Source: Bradyrhizobium sp. BTAi1
Lineage (GTDB): Bacteria > Pseudomonadota > Alphaproteobacteria > Rhizobiales > Xanthobacteraceae
DNA: 64,000 nt
Assembly: GCF_000015165.1 (NCBI RefSeq)
Contig: NC_009485.1
Coordinates: 5,847,501 to 5,911,500, forward strand
Direction of reading: 5' to 3'
How positions within the stretch are numbered: the stretch's first letter is position 1; every line of letters starts with the position of its first letter. Made by a program: the position numbers and the translations under genes. The notes beneath the pieces are model-generated. The model had not been told where the DNA came from. It saw only the letters and a program-made list of their open reading frames with translations, and did not search any database. Below are positions 43,911 through 53,224 of the stretch, in pieces.

Positions 43911-46106
43911 ATGTCCTTCGTGTCCGCTCCTCCAATTCCGGCCGGCCAGCCCGCGCCAAGCCCGACGGGTGTGATCCGATCATGGAAGGGGAGCCTGGCC
44001 GCACGTGTCGTGAAGGCGATCAGCTGGTACCTCAATGCAGCCGGAGACCGTGCCGAACCGTTCAAGGACCTGATCTTTGCGCTGCTGACGTTCCGACAGG
44101 CCTTCATGGTCGCCCTGATCTTTCGCCGCCATGCGCATCGCAACGAGTTCGACCGGCAGTTTCGCTATTTCTGCGGCCCCCATCTGGAAAAGGAAATGCA
44201 ATGGGTGCTCTCCAAGCCGCGCTCGGATCAGTATTGCAACGAGCTGATCCTGTTCCTGCTGATCTGCGAGAAGGAAAAGCGCGTTCTTGAGCTGTTTCCC
44301 AACATCGACTGGGAGCGGGTCGACGATGAGTTCATGGAGTCGATCGGCCAGCTGATCAAGAAGCTGATGTCGGGCTATTTCATGGAGCTGCTCGCGCAGG
44401 CCCACACGATCAATTGGACTGCGCTCCGCCCGCAGCACCTGCGCCGCTTTGCCGGGATGATCAAAGTTATGCTCGAGCACCGGAGTTTCCGGTTCGAGCA
44501 GAAGAGTTTCGAGGGGCGACAGGCCGACGCCCGCCGAGACGGCGACCCCGAGCTGTTCGAAGCCCCTCTGGACCGCTACGTCCCGGAATACTTCTGCGAC
44601 AAGGAATTGATCGAGACGCTGGTCCATCAGCTCGACCTGCCCAGGCACGACGACATCCTTGTCGCACGCGAGGACCACGGCCAGTACTGGGAGCGGTTTC
44701 CTGCCGACCATCCCCAGCGGGAGGTCCTGGCGGAGATCAACCTGTTCTACGCCTATCGCAACCTGCTGCTGACGACCTATCACAGCGGCGAGGGCTTTCA
44801 TGTCCCCCAGGTTTATATCAAGCTGACCGATACCCAGCAGCGGCTGCGCCGTCATTTGCCGGCTCCCAGCGCCGAGCTCAAGGTCCTTCTCAAGAAGCTC
44901 GAGACCGATCTGCCCGACGTCAAGCTGCTCTCTCCGGACTGGAGCGCGCTCATCGGCCACAATGGCCATCTCAACGTGCACCTGATGATGCGGGAAATGG
45001 GCTGGTGGCAAGGTCAGCCCCTGCTGCTCGCCGACAAGGACCGGATCGCCAACAAGCCGTTCCTGTCGCTGTTCTCCGACATCTGCCCGACGCTCACATT
45101 GGGCGAGAACGCCAGTCCGGGCGTCTGGCACGAGCTCGCCAGCCTGACGCCCTTCCTCGGCGATTCGCACCAGGCCTTCCGCTTCGAGGACGGACGCGCC
45201 GTGTACTGGAACGATGCGGGATCACTGGCGCTCAAGCAGTGGGAAAGCCGGCAACGCACTTTTCCGCTGCGCGACATCTACGACCGCCGCTTGCTCGCCG
45301 ACTCTCGCATCGAGCAAACCTACCAGGACTATCGACGGCGATGGGGCATGGCTGACGGCGACTGGTTCGTCTGCCTCCATGTGCGGGATGCCCAGACGCG
45401 CAACGATACCGAGGGCGTCGGCGAATCCATCCGCAACGCCTCGCTCGCAACCTATATCGAGGCGGTCCGCCACATCACCGAATGCGGCGGCTGGGTGGTG
45501 CGGATGGGCGGTCGCAAGGTCCCCCCGTTTCCGAAGATGGCGCGGGTGATCGACTATGCCCGCAGCGATGACCAGTTTCCGGCGATGGACATCCATCTGA
45601 TGCGCCGCGCCCGCATGTTCATTGGAACCACCTCCGGCTTTGCCTATGTGGCAACGAGCTTCGGCATCCCGACGGCCATGGTGAACGCCTTGAGCTCGAT
45701 CGGCCTGTTGTGGTCAACGGACACCCGCTTCGCGCTCAAGCCGGTGCACAGGACGGACGGCCGCATGCTGTCCCTCAGCGAGTGGACGTCAGAGCAGTAT
45801 CGCTGGGCCTACCCGACATATGAGTCCGTAGCGCGCGCCGAACTCGTCGTCAGCGAGAGCAGCTCGGACGAGATCCTGGAGACCGTACGCGAGGTCCTCG
45901 ACATCTCGGATCCCCAGCGCACAGGCCCTGTCCCCGAGGTGGACGTCGGCTGGGAGCGCCACGTTCAGGTGCCAGGTTTCTTCGGCAGCTCGCGGCCGAG
46001 CAAATATTTCCTGGAGAAGCACGCCCGAAACCTGCTGAGAGACCCCTGGGCAGATCGACCCCTCCGCGGCGGCTACAGGAGGGCGGCTTCATACTTGCTG
46101 AGATAA
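43911..46106 (+). CDS. TIGR04372-type putative glycosyltransferase, copy 2
   Basis: A 731-residue protein, the longest of the four family members in the window. The N-terminal 330 residues are mostly helical and specific to this copy; the C-terminal domain has the family blocks GHNGHLNVHLMMREMGWW, WFVCLHVRDAQ, SIRNASLATYIEAV, GGWVVRMGGR, VIDYARS, MDIHLMRRARMFIGTTSGF and FGIPTAMVNAL. Taken as a glycosyltransferase by family name only. ATG 43911 follows the AT-rich promoter-like stretch; the frame continues open upstream without support. Its last 34 bases overlap the 3' end of the opposite-strand family member, a tail-to-tail pair. Confidence 0.82.
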   Translation: MSFVSAPPIPAGQPAPSPTGVIRSWKGSLAARVVKAISWYLNAAGDRAEPFKDLIFALLTFRQAFMVALIFRRHAHRNEFDRQFRYFCGPHLEKEMQWVLSKPRSDQYCNELILFLLICEKEKRVLELFPNIDWERVDDEFMESIGQLIKKLMSGYFMELLAQAHTINWTALRPQHLRRFAGMIKVMLEHRSFRFEQKSFEGRQADARRDGDPELFEAPLDRYVPEYFCDKELIETLVHQLDLPRHDDILVAREDHGQYWERFPADHPQREVLAEINLFYAYRNLLLTTYHSGEGFHVPQVYIKLTDTQQRLRRHLPAPSAELKVLLKKLETDLPDVKLLSPDWSALIGHNGHLNVHLMMREMGWWQGQPLLLADKDRIANKPFLSLFSDICPTLTLGENASPGVWHELASLTPFLGDSHQAFRFEDGRAVYWNDAGSLALKQWESRQRTFPLRDIYDRRLLADSRIEQTYQDYRRRWGMADGDWFVCLHVRDAQTRNDTEGVGESIRNASLATYIEAVRHITECGGWVVRMGGRKVPPFPKMARVIDYARSDDQFPAMDIHLMRRARMFIGTTSGFAYVATSFGIPTAMVNALSSIGLLWSTDTRFALKPVHRTDGRMLSLSEWTSEQYRWAYPTYESVARAELVVSESSSDEILETVREVLDISDPQRTGPVPEVDVGWERHVQVPGFFGSSRPSKYFLEKHARNLLRDPWADRPLRGGYRRAASYLLR

Positions 46107-48103
46107 TAGGCGCTGATTCTGCTGGTGCCGTAATAGTGGGGTGTGGGCAGCTGTTCCTGCCAGCGCGCCAAGAGACGTTGCGAGCCGCCATTCACGTGAC
46201 GCCCCGAGGCCAGATCGACCACCTCTTCGGCTACAGCGCGAATTTCGTCCGCGGTGTTGTTCTGCGGATGCGCGCCATTACGATCGAGAACACCGGCATC
46301 GAACAGCCGCCACCGCCACGGGGCCGTTGTCAGTTGCGCCTGCGTCAGCATCGTGCCGTCCGCCAGGCGCACGGGCTTTAGCGCAAATCGAACGTCGCGG
46401 TTCCATAACTGCGGATCTGTCGTGATGCAGTTGACGAGGGCGCTCGGAACACCGAAGCTGATCGCAACATTCGTCAATCCAGAGGTCGTGCCGATGAACG
46501 CCCTGGCGTTCCGGATCAGGCAGATGTCCATCAATTCGGAGCGGAAGTCGCTCAATGCATAGTCAATTGTGCGATCGAGGGACGGCAGCCTGGGCGAATT
46601 CGGACCACCGAGCTTGATCACCCAGCCTCCCTTGTCGGTGACCGCGCGGATCGCATCAAGGTAGGTCTCGATCGGCGAGTTGCGATGGGTCTGACCGGTC
46701 CCATCGACCTCGGCATAGTGAGACGCGTCGCGGGTATGCAGACACACATACCAATCGTCCGGCTTCATGCCCCAGGCTTTGCGCATCCGTCGAAACACGT
46801 CCTGGACCTGCGGCGTCGCCCCGAAAATCCGGTCATATGCGTCGCGCAAAACGTGGCCCCGCCCTTCCGTCTCCCATTGCATGATGGCGAGAGCGCCGGC
46901 TTCCTGCCACGGCACGACCTCGCCATTCGGCAGCCGAAACACATTGAAGTTCATGCCGTACCATCGTTGCAGTGACAGCAGCTCCTCACCGACCGCGTGC
47001 GAGACGGTCTCTCCGATCACCACGACGTCGGCCAATCCTTCAAACAGGCGAAAGAACGTCCTGTTAGCAACGAGGTTCGAACGCACGACGATCAGCGCCC
47101 TCCCCGACCACCATCCCAGGTCACGCATCCGGAACAGGATGTCGAGCATCCCGAGGTGACCGATTTGCGTCGTCCATTCCTCCGGAATGACCCGCAATTC
47201 GTCCAGTGGAATGGACAGCCTTCTCAACACATAGCTGGTTTCCGCCGACAAGGGCGGCACGATCTTGCTGCGCAACTCTGATTGCGCCGCAAGCGCCCTT
47301 GCAAACAGGTCGATACCGAGTTCGCCTCGGCCGACATGAGTGACGCGCTGGCCTACGAAGTTGCAGAGATCGAACAATCTGCCCAAAGAGCCGCAGGCAA
47401 AGTCGAGTGGATTGGGATGGTAGTTTCGCGCTGGCCGCGATGCCATGTTCTGATGAGGACGCATGTAGCTGGGAAGGCTTTGACAGGCGCTGGTCATGCT
47501 TTCGATCGCGCAGGTCTCGTCGCCGGCTATGATTTCCAGCATGGCCTTGAGAAAAGTCAGATGGGCCACCAGCTCAGGCCCCGCGAGCAGAGGAAGCTGT
47601 GAGGCAACCTGATGCGCCTTTTCGAACTCTGCGAGCTCGATCAGCGAACGAATCATCGTGTTTGCCAAGTCCAGCGAGCGAGCCGCGAGCTGATCCTGCA
47701 CGATGAGATCATACGCCTCGCGATCGGCTCCGAGCCGCAACAGGATCTCCGCCGACTGGACCGGGAAGTATCGCCGCGCAAGTCCCGAAAAGGTCTGGTC
47801 CGGCTTCTGCGCCAGCATCGCGGCGACGTGCACCCGATAAGCCTTTTCGAGCAGATGCCGGCCCCGCAGTTGCTCGATTTCGAGCAGTACGAGGACCAGG
47901 AAAGCCAGACGAGGCGGCAGAAGGCCGAGCATCCTGGCGGCCCAGGCGCTCAACATGCGTGCCCATTGCTGTGACTTCAGCGAGTACAACTCTCTCGAAC
48001 GCGCAAGTCCGGCCGACAAGGCCATGATCGCGGGCGACCGCTCAGCTAATCCGTGTGTACGCTTTGGGCTCATAAATTCGAAGCTCGCCCTTAAGAGCTG
48101 CAT
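46073..48103 (-). CDS. TIGR04372-type putative glycosyltransferase, copy 3
   Basis: A 676-residue protein closest to copy 1 at 14412. Both share a hydrophobic N-terminal segment with LLP, then the blocks RLFDLCNF, GQRVTHVGRGELGI, EEWTTQIGHLGMLDILFRM, WYVCLHTRDASHY, GTGQTHRNSPIE, GGWVIKLGGPNSPRLP and AFIGTTSGLTNVA. Start at ATG 48103, because GGAG (48110-48113) lies 6 bases upstream; the frame extends 16 codons further with no such site. The hydrophobic segment suggests association with the inner membrane. The long identical blocks shared with copy 1 point to duplication within the locus. Confidence 0.84.
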   Translation of the reverse strand: MQLLRASFEFMSPKRTHGLAERSPAIMALSAGLARSRELYSLKSQQWARMLSAWAARMLGLLPPRLAFLVLVLLEIEQLRGRHLLEKAYRVHVAAMLAQKPDQTFSGLARRYFPVQSAEILLRLGADREAYDLIVQDQLAARSLDLANTMIRSLIELAEFEKAHQVASQLPLLAGPELVAHLTFLKAMLEIIAGDETCAIESMTSACQSLPSYMRPHQNMASRPARNYHPNPLDFACGSLGRLFDLCNFVGQRVTHVGRGELGIDLFARALAAQSELRSKIVPPLSAETSYVLRRLSIPLDELRVIPEEWTTQIGHLGMLDILFRMRDLGWWSGRALIVVRSNLVANRTFFRLFEGLADVVVIGETVSHAVGEELLSLQRWYGMNFNVFRLPNGEVVPWQEAGALAIMQWETEGRGHVLRDAYDRIFGATPQVQDVFRRMRKAWGMKPDDWYVCLHTRDASHYAEVDGTGQTHRNSPIETYLDAIRAVTDKGGWVIKLGGPNSPRLPSLDRTIDYALSDFRSELMDICLIRNARAFIGTTSGLTNVAISFGVPSALVNCITTDPQLWNRDVRFALKPVRLADGTMLTQAQLTTAPWRWRLFDAGVLDRNGAHPQNNTADEIRAVAEEVVDLASGRHVNGGSQRLLARWQEQLPTPHYYGTSRISAYYLSKYEAALL

Positions 48104-48289
48104 CGGATGCTCCAACTCTGTCTCCGGTTGACGACTTGGCCTGTCTCTCAAGAAACTCGTCAGTCCCCGTCGAGGACCAGGACTGGAACGCCATCAAGGC
48201 GTTTGTGCGGGTTCAAGAGCCAAGCCAGCATTGAAAGCGGCGCCTCAAAACAGCCAACGAGCAATGTGGCCGCCCTCTCGATTGCGCCA

Positions 48290-48568
48290 TCAAGTCAACG
48301 TACGATCAACTATTGCAACTATCCGATGCAACCACGCGGCAATCGGCAAGAGGCCTGCCCGGTCAACAATGAGCAGGATGGTGGACCATAGAACCAGCCG
48401 CTCGAGCACCCTCCGGCCGAGTCCGACTGAAATGAAGATGAACGTCGTAAGCCCCGCCAGGGCGGAGTTGAAGAATCCCCCCCCCAGCGCCAGGAACACG
48501 GAAAAGCACGCCGTGCTCACGCAGATCATCCGTAGAATTGTCCTTAGGACAAGAACCGTCTCTCTCAC
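48290..48568 (-). CDS. Small hydrophobic protein, possible membrane protein
   Basis: A 92-residue frame starting at GTG 48568, supported by a strong GGGGAG (48576-48581) 7 bases upstream. The product has hydrophobic stretches at about 15-35 and 38-47 and a third at about 58-72 (LVLWSTILLIVDRAGLLP), with Arg/Lys between them, compatible with two or three membrane segments. I do not recognise a family. It lies in a decayed-looking area between a TIGR04372 gene and a TIGR04372 remnant and could be a fragment of a larger lost gene. The ribosome binding site and the regular charge pattern are the case for it being real. Confidence 0.45.
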   Translation of the reverse strand: MRETVLVLRTILRMICVSTACFSVFLALGGGFFNSALAGLTTFIFISVGLGRRVLERLVLWSTILLIVDRAGLLPIAAWLHRIVAIVDRTLT

Positions 48569-48814
48569 GCAGTTGCTCCCCTTTTGCCACTGCAGATTCA
48601 TGCAACAGAAGACCAGCAGGCGAAGCCGGTCATCAATCTATGTCGAAGCTCTCACTGAGACGAACGCGCAAGATCAGCTCGGAAAGCGTGTGCAGGCCTC
48701 AGCTCGAAGGCGTTTTCAAACTGTTCGAGCCGAACATTCGATCATGTCGCTTCGAAATGGGTACCTGCTGCGTTGAAGCAGGTGTAGCTCGACCACAACG
48801 GCCCCCCAAAAAAA
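48569..48814. other. Gap with no supported gene
   Basis: About 250 bases between the small membrane protein and the pseudogene remnant. Contains a C6 then A7 run at 48803-48815. Frames here are antisense shadows or fragments. Likely promoter for the small gene and otherwise decayed sequence. Confidence 0.4.
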
Positions 48815-49334
48815 TCAGACATCCAAAAAACTCAGCGCGTGAACCATGGCCATCAGAATGACAAAGCTCTTGGCGACGTAGACAGAGCCTGAGACCGTTC
48901 TCATGAACATGTTAGCTCGCCGCATGAGAGAATATCCACATTCAGCATCCGATAGTTGCAACCGGTTGGTTGCGACGATATGATCGGCGACGGCGCGGTA
49001 GGCGATACGGGCAAGCCGCAGACCCCCGCTTTGCCCGGCTCCTGAGTTGCCTCTGCAAGCAGCCAAAGCGGCGATCCCCGTCTGGGATCGTATCGACAAT
49101 CGCTACTCCGCCACATGGCCGTCACTCAAGACTCATTCGAAACGATTACTTCGGCACGGCAGCCTGATCAACAGCCATCCCGGTCGGGGCGTCAGACAAT
49201 GTACCAAATTGCGCAGGGAGCTGATGAATTGCCTTTCCGGCGAGGACATCGTAAAGAGCCTTCCTGCCTCCCGCATGGGGGATTGATAGGGAAACAAGAC
49301 ACCACGGCGGCACCTTCTTGCTGAGCTCTGCGAG
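48815..49334 (-). pseudogene. Decayed TIGR04372 glycosyltransferase remnant
   Basis: The minus-strand frame ending at 48815 reads SLMRRANMFMRTVSGSVYV then AKSFVILMAMVHALSFL. This lines up without gaps with HLMRRARMFIGTTSGFAYV, ATSFGIPTAMVNALSSI of the gene at 43911, about 20 identities in 36 positions. Just upstream LARIAYRAVADH resembles MARVIDYARSDD. The rest of the protein is absent or broken: the frame is closed off within about 100 codons and the Gly of IGTTSG is Arg here. A frame further upstream (49146-49322) may hold more of it but I cannot align it with confidence. Upstream limit is therefore approximate. A fifth family member thus once existed here. Confidence 0.65.
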
Positions 49335-50564
49335 ATGACACCGACTGTCGAAGCTACGGGCGCTGCAATGTCTTTCCGATGCCGCATGTGTAGCACCTCC
49401 ACCACGGTCCCTGCCCTGGCTCTCGGCCGCCTTCCAGTATGCAACGCGTTTGGCCAGGACGGCCGCGTCGAGCGGCAAGTCGACCTGGACATCGTCGAAT
49501 GCGAGAGCTGCGGATTGATCCAGCTCGCTGCCGCGCCTGGCCCTGAAAGCCTGATGCCGGAGGTGCCCTGGATTCGCTACCGCGAACCGGAGGGCCATCT
49601 CGACGCGCTCGTCGACGAGTTGATCCGATTACGACCCGAGGCAACGACGGCGTTCGGCGCTGGCCCGTTCGAACAGCCCTTGCTGACAAGGTTGCAGACG
49701 CGTCACTTCACCACCGACTTGCTGCCCCTCGACGGCGCCTCCCCGCCCGGCCGCTATCCCTATCTCGAGACCTGGCAGGCCAGGCTCGATGCGGCGCAGC
49801 TGTCGGCGGCAGCGGCGCGGCATGGACCGTTCGACATCGTCTCGTGCCGCTACCTGATCGAGCATACGCCGGACCCGGTGCGCGCGCTCCGGGCCCTGAA
49901 ACCTCTGGTCAAGCCCGACGGGCTGCTGCTGATCGAGGTTCCCGACAGCAGCAAGTTCTTGGCTGCCCGCGACTACTGTTTCCTGTGGGAGGAACACAGC
50001 AGCTATTTTGTCGAGGACACATTGCGTCGTCTGGCCGAGGTCAGCGGCTGTCGCGTGCTGGCTCTGCTGCGCTATCCGGGTGCCCTAGAGGACGCTTTGG
50101 TTGCAGTCCTGACCACTGCGGAAGGACCGCCGCCGCCGGTCGCGCCCCAGGGACCTTCACGCCTGTTCCAAACCTATCGTGACGAATTTGCCGGCATCCG
50201 CGCCGGGGTGCGCAGCAAGCTGACAGCCTTGGCTGGTCCAGATCGCGACCGCATCGCGCTGTTCGGCGTCGGCCACCACGCCATCATGTTCGTCAACGCC
50301 TTCGGCCTTTCGGACCTGATCGCGCTCGCCGTGGATGATGACGCGGACAAAAACGGCTTTTTCCCGCCGGGCTGGCGCGTCCCTGTGGTAGGATCGGAGG
50401 CGCTGCTAGCGGATGAGCGGATCAGGCTGTGCCTGTTCGCCGTGGCGCCGCATATCGAGGGCAAGGTGCGCGACAAGCTCGCAGCTCTTACGGCGCGCGG
50501 CGTGGCATTCCGATCGATCTATGCAGCGCTCGACAATTCCATCATGAAGGACCCTGCCCCATGA
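49335..50564 (+). CDS. Putative sugar C-methyltransferase-like protein
   Basis: A 409-residue protein with the layout of sugar C-methyltransferases: an N-terminal zinc-binding region with C16-x2-C19 and C56-x2-C59 (MCGL-like CESCGLIQ), a central SAM-type Rossmann region, and a C-terminal domain with IALFGVGHHAIMF and VDDDADKNG. The SAM-binding block is poor: where the 51903 paralogue has GSNDGS, this has FGAGPFEQP, so activity is uncertain. FDIVSCRYLIEHTPDPVRALR and LLLIEVPD are kept. Start is ATG 49335 or, 33 bases later, ATG 49368, which would put the first cysteines at residues 5 and 8. Coupled to the next gene by ATGA. Confidence 0.8.
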   Translation: MTPTVEATGAAMSFRCRMCSTSTTVPALALGRLPVCNAFGQDGRVERQVDLDIVECESCGLIQLAAAPGPESLMPEVPWIRYREPEGHLDALVDELIRLRPEATTAFGAGPFEQPLLTRLQTRHFTTDLLPLDGASPPGRYPYLETWQARLDAAQLSAAAARHGPFDIVSCRYLIEHTPDPVRALRALKPLVKPDGLLLIEVPDSSKFLAARDYCFLWEEHSSYFVEDTLRRLAEVSGCRVLALLRYPGALEDALVAVLTTAEGPPPPVAPQGPSRLFQTYRDEFAGIRAGVRSKLTALAGPDRDRIALFGVGHHAIMFVNAFGLSDLIALAVDDDADKNGFFPPGWRVPVVGSEALLADERIRLCLFAVAPHIEGKVRDKLAALTARGVAFRSIYAALDNSIMKDPAP

Positions 50565-51097
50565 GCCTCGTCCAGAAATCTCCGGAGGTGTTCCTGGCCG
50601 AAGGACCGATCGCAGCCGTCGGGCCGGCCGAAATCGAGACCCTCAAGGCTGCGGTCGAGGCCAGCCCCAAGCGGCGCGCCCGCATCAATGCCCATCCCGA
50701 CGGCGATGATTCGCTGCACGAGATGATCATCGCGATCGATGCCAGCTCCTACATCCGGCCGCACAAACATCCCGGCAAGAGCGAGGCCTTCCACATCGTC
50801 GAGGGCGAGGTCGATATCGTCGTGTTCAAGGATGACGGCGAGATCGAGCGGATCGTGGAGCTGGGACCGCCCGGCGGCCGCCGTCCATTCTATTATCGGA
50901 TGTCGAATGCCTTTTTCCACACGCTGATCATCCGCAGCGATCTGTTGATCGTGCACGAGATCACCAACGGCCCGTTTCGCCCGTCCGCCACCGTGTTCGC
51001 GGATTTCGCGCCAGAGGACCGCGACGCCGACAAGGCCGAAGCCTATCAGGCCGAGCTGGTCCAGCGTGTCGCCGCGCTGCAGGGCGCCAGCGCATGA
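50561..51097 (+). CDS. WbuC-family cupin metalloprotein
   Basis: A 178-residue cupin. RRARINAHPDGDDSLHEMII (39-58) is the WbuC-type lead-in; SYIRPHKHPGKSEAFHIVEG with H68, H70 and E75 is the metal site; FYYRMSNAFFHTLI gives the second cupin motif. WbuC proteins are encoded in O-antigen loci, but no activity is firmly assigned; isomerase or epimerase roles have been suggested for the fold. Start and stop overlap by 4 bases with both neighbours, so the trio 49335-51834 is translationally coupled, and the cupin probably acts on the sugar handled by the flanking methyltransferase-like protein and SDR. Confidence 0.85.
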   Translation: MSLVQKSPEVFLAEGPIAAVGPAEIETLKAAVEASPKRRARINAHPDGDDSLHEMIIAIDASSYIRPHKHPGKSEAFHIVEGEVDIVVFKDDGEIERIVELGPPGGRRPFYYRMSNAFFHTLIIRSDLLIVHEITNGPFRPSATVFADFAPEDRDADKAEAYQAELVQRVAALQGASA

Positions 51098-51834
51098 CCG
51101 TGCATGCCGTCGTCATCGGGGGCACCCGGGGTCTTGGCCGCGCGGTGGTCGAGCGCCTGCTGGCCCGCGGCTGTGCGGTCAGCGTCGTCTCGCGCCAGCG
51201 CCCGGCCGACTTTCCCGACCAGCCCGGCCTGCGCCATTTCCCGGCGGATCTGGAGCACAGCGAAGGCTATGCCGGATTGTGGACCCGGATCGCAGAGGCT
51301 GGCGGCCCCATCCGCTATCTGGTGCTGAGCCAGCGCTTCCGTGGCCAGGGCGATCCCTGGGCGGGCGAGATCCAGGTCGGCCTGACCGCCTCTCGCGACC
51401 TGATCGAGGGGTTTTCCGGACATTTTGCCCCGTCCGGTGACCGCGCGATCGGCGTCGTCAGCTCCGTCTATGCCGAATTCGTCGGCAGCTCCCAGCCCGT
51501 CGGCTACCATGTCGTGAAGGGCGGCCTAAATGCCATGGTGCGTCATTACGCGGCAACCCTTGGCCGCCAGGGCATTCGCGTCAACGCGATCATGCCGCTG
51601 ACATATCTAAAGCGCGAATCGCGCGTCTTCTACGAGCAGAATGAGCGGCTGATGGACACCTACCGCCGGCTGGTCCCGCTTGGCCGGCTCGGAACGGCGG
51701 AAGAATGCGCCGACGCGCTCGATTTCCTGTGCAGTGAGCGCGCGTCCTTCATCAACGGGCAGAGCCTGTTCCTGGATGGGGGCGTGTCCACAGTCTGGCA
51801 AGAAGAGGTCGCCAAGAGCTTCGCGGGCCTGTAA
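51094..51834 (+). CDS. Short-chain dehydrogenase/reductase
   Basis: A 246-residue classical SDR: GGTRGLG at 9-15 binds NAD(P), S123/S124 in VVSSVY precedes the catalytic Y138/K142 (GYHVVKGG), and the C-terminal FINGQSLFLDGG is typical. Classical SDRs oxidise or reduce a carbonyl/hydroxyl; the substrate is not evident. It overlaps the cupin gene by 4 bases. A keto-sugar reduction after C-methylation would be a sensible role, since C-methyltransferases act on keto sugars that are later reduced. That is inference. Confidence 0.88.
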   Translation: MTVHAVVIGGTRGLGRAVVERLLARGCAVSVVSRQRPADFPDQPGLRHFPADLEHSEGYAGLWTRIAEAGGPIRYLVLSQRFRGQGDPWAGEIQVGLTASRDLIEGFSGHFAPSGDRAIGVVSSVYAEFVGSSQPVGYHVVKGGLNAMVRHYAATLGRQGIRVNAIMPLTYLKRESRVFYEQNERLMDTYRRLVPLGRLGTAEECADALDFLCSERASFINGQSLFLDGGVSTVWQEEVAKSFAGL

Positions 51835-51902
51835 AACGCGCCGCAAATCTCGTTTCGGCCACCTTCCCCCCGCAGGGATCGCCAACCAAGGATCGCCTAT
51901 TC

Positions 51903-53168
51903 ATGCAGCACGTGAAGCACAAGACCGATTGCCGCCTGTGCGGTTCGACCTCGCTCGAGCATGTCCTGCCGATCCGGGCCTCCGCAATCGGCGATGCCTT
52001 CGTCACGGCGGACCGGCTGAGCGAGAAGCAGGACCTCTATCCGCTCGATTGCTATCTGTGCCTGACCTGCGGTCACCTGCAGAACCTCGACGTCGTCGAT
52101 CCCGACGTGCTGTTCCGTGACTACACCTATCGGACGTCCGTGTCGCTCGGACTCGTCGAGCACTTCAAGCGCTACGCTCAATCCGTCGTCTCGTCACTCG
52201 CCATTCCAAAGGACAGCCTCGTCGTCGAGATGGGCAGCAATGACGGATCGCTGCTCAAGGCCTTCAAGAATGAAGGCATGCGCGTGCAGGGCATCGACCC
52301 GGCGCGTGACATCGCCGCAACCGCCACCAGCGAGGGCATTCCGACCATCCCGGACTTCTTCACCAGCGCGCTGGCGGCCAAGATCAAATCGGAACAGGGC
52401 GAAGCCAAGCTGTTCTGCGCCAACAACGTGTTCGCCCATATCGACAACATGTCGGATGTGGTGAAGGGCATACGGCTGCTGCTCGCCGATGACGGCGCCT
52501 TCGTGTTCGAAGTGTCCTACATCGTCGACATGATCGACAACATGGTGTTCGACACCATCTACCACGAGCATGTGTCGCATCATGCGCTGATCCCGCTGGA
52601 GACCTTCCTGAACCGGCACGACATGACGCTGTTCCATGTCGCGCGCACCGGCACAAAAGGCGGATCCATCCGGGCCTTCGCCCAGCCGAAATCGACCGCC
52701 AAACGCCCGCGCTCGGCGGAGCTGTCGCAGCTGATCGCCGAGGAGGAACGCCGCGGCGTCACCAAGCCACAGATCTACCGCGACTGGTTTGCCGCCATCG
52801 AACAGTGCAAGCACAAGGTGCTCGCTTATCTCGAAAAGGCCGCCAGCGATGGCAAGCTGATCGCCGCCTACGGCGCATCGACCACGACCACCACCCTGCT
52901 CTACCACTTCGAGTTGGAGAATCGGGTCAAGTTCATCGTCGACGATAATCAGCTCAAGCACGGCCGCTTCAGCCCCGGCGCGCACATTCCGGTGCTGCCC
53001 TCGAGCGAGCTTGCAGCCAGGAAACCTGACGTCGTGGTGATCCTGGCCTGGATCTATGCGGAGCCGATCCTCAAGCGCAATCAGGCCTATCTCGACGCCG
53101 GCGGCCGCTTCCTGGTGCCGCTTCCGGAACCGCGCATCGTCGACGCTTCGGGGACACGCGCGATCTGA
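51903..53168 (+). CDS. Sugar C-methyltransferase (TylC3/NovU type)
   Basis: A 421-residue protein with all three parts of the family: zinc-binding C10-x2-C13 and C53-x2-C56, a SAM domain with VVEMGSNDGSLLKAF (GSNDGS at 111-116) and CANNVFAHIDNM, and a C-terminal Rossmann-like domain with AAYGASTTTTTLL and VDDNQLKHG. EVSYIVDMIDNMVFDTIYHEH holds the conserved Tyr-His-Glu-His active-site block. These enzymes add a methyl branch to C3 or C5 of a 4-keto-6-deoxy nucleotide sugar. With the neighbouring SDR and cupin it implies a branched-chain sugar in the exported polymer. It starts 68 bases after the SDR. Confidence 0.92.
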   Translation: MQHVKHKTDCRLCGSTSLEHVLPIRASAIGDAFVTADRLSEKQDLYPLDCYLCLTCGHLQNLDVVDPDVLFRDYTYRTSVSLGLVEHFKRYAQSVVSSLAIPKDSLVVEMGSNDGSLLKAFKNEGMRVQGIDPARDIAATATSEGIPTIPDFFTSALAAKIKSEQGEAKLFCANNVFAHIDNMSDVVKGIRLLLADDGAFVFEVSYIVDMIDNMVFDTIYHEHVSHHALIPLETFLNRHDMTLFHVARTGTKGGSIRAFAQPKSTAKRPRSAELSQLIAEEERRGVTKPQIYRDWFAAIEQCKHKVLAYLEKAASDGKLIAAYGASTTTTTLLYHFELENRVKFIVDDNQLKHGRFSPGAHIPVLPSSELAARKPDVVVILAWIYAEPILKRNQAYLDAGGRFLVPLPEPRIVDASGTRAI

Positions 53169-53205
53169 GCAGGCCAAACGGGCGGCGGCTGGCCCATGCC
53201 AAGCT

Positions 53206-53224
53206 GACAGGTTGACAGCCTGTC
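53206..53224. promoter_or_regulatory. Small inverted repeat around TTGACA
   Basis: GACAGG and CCTGTC (6-bp arms) flank TTGACAG about 105 bases before the ABC permease start. TTGACA is a consensus -35 hexamer, but I see no -10 box 16-18 bases downstream, so it may be a weak hairpin or an operator-like site. Confidence 0.25.
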
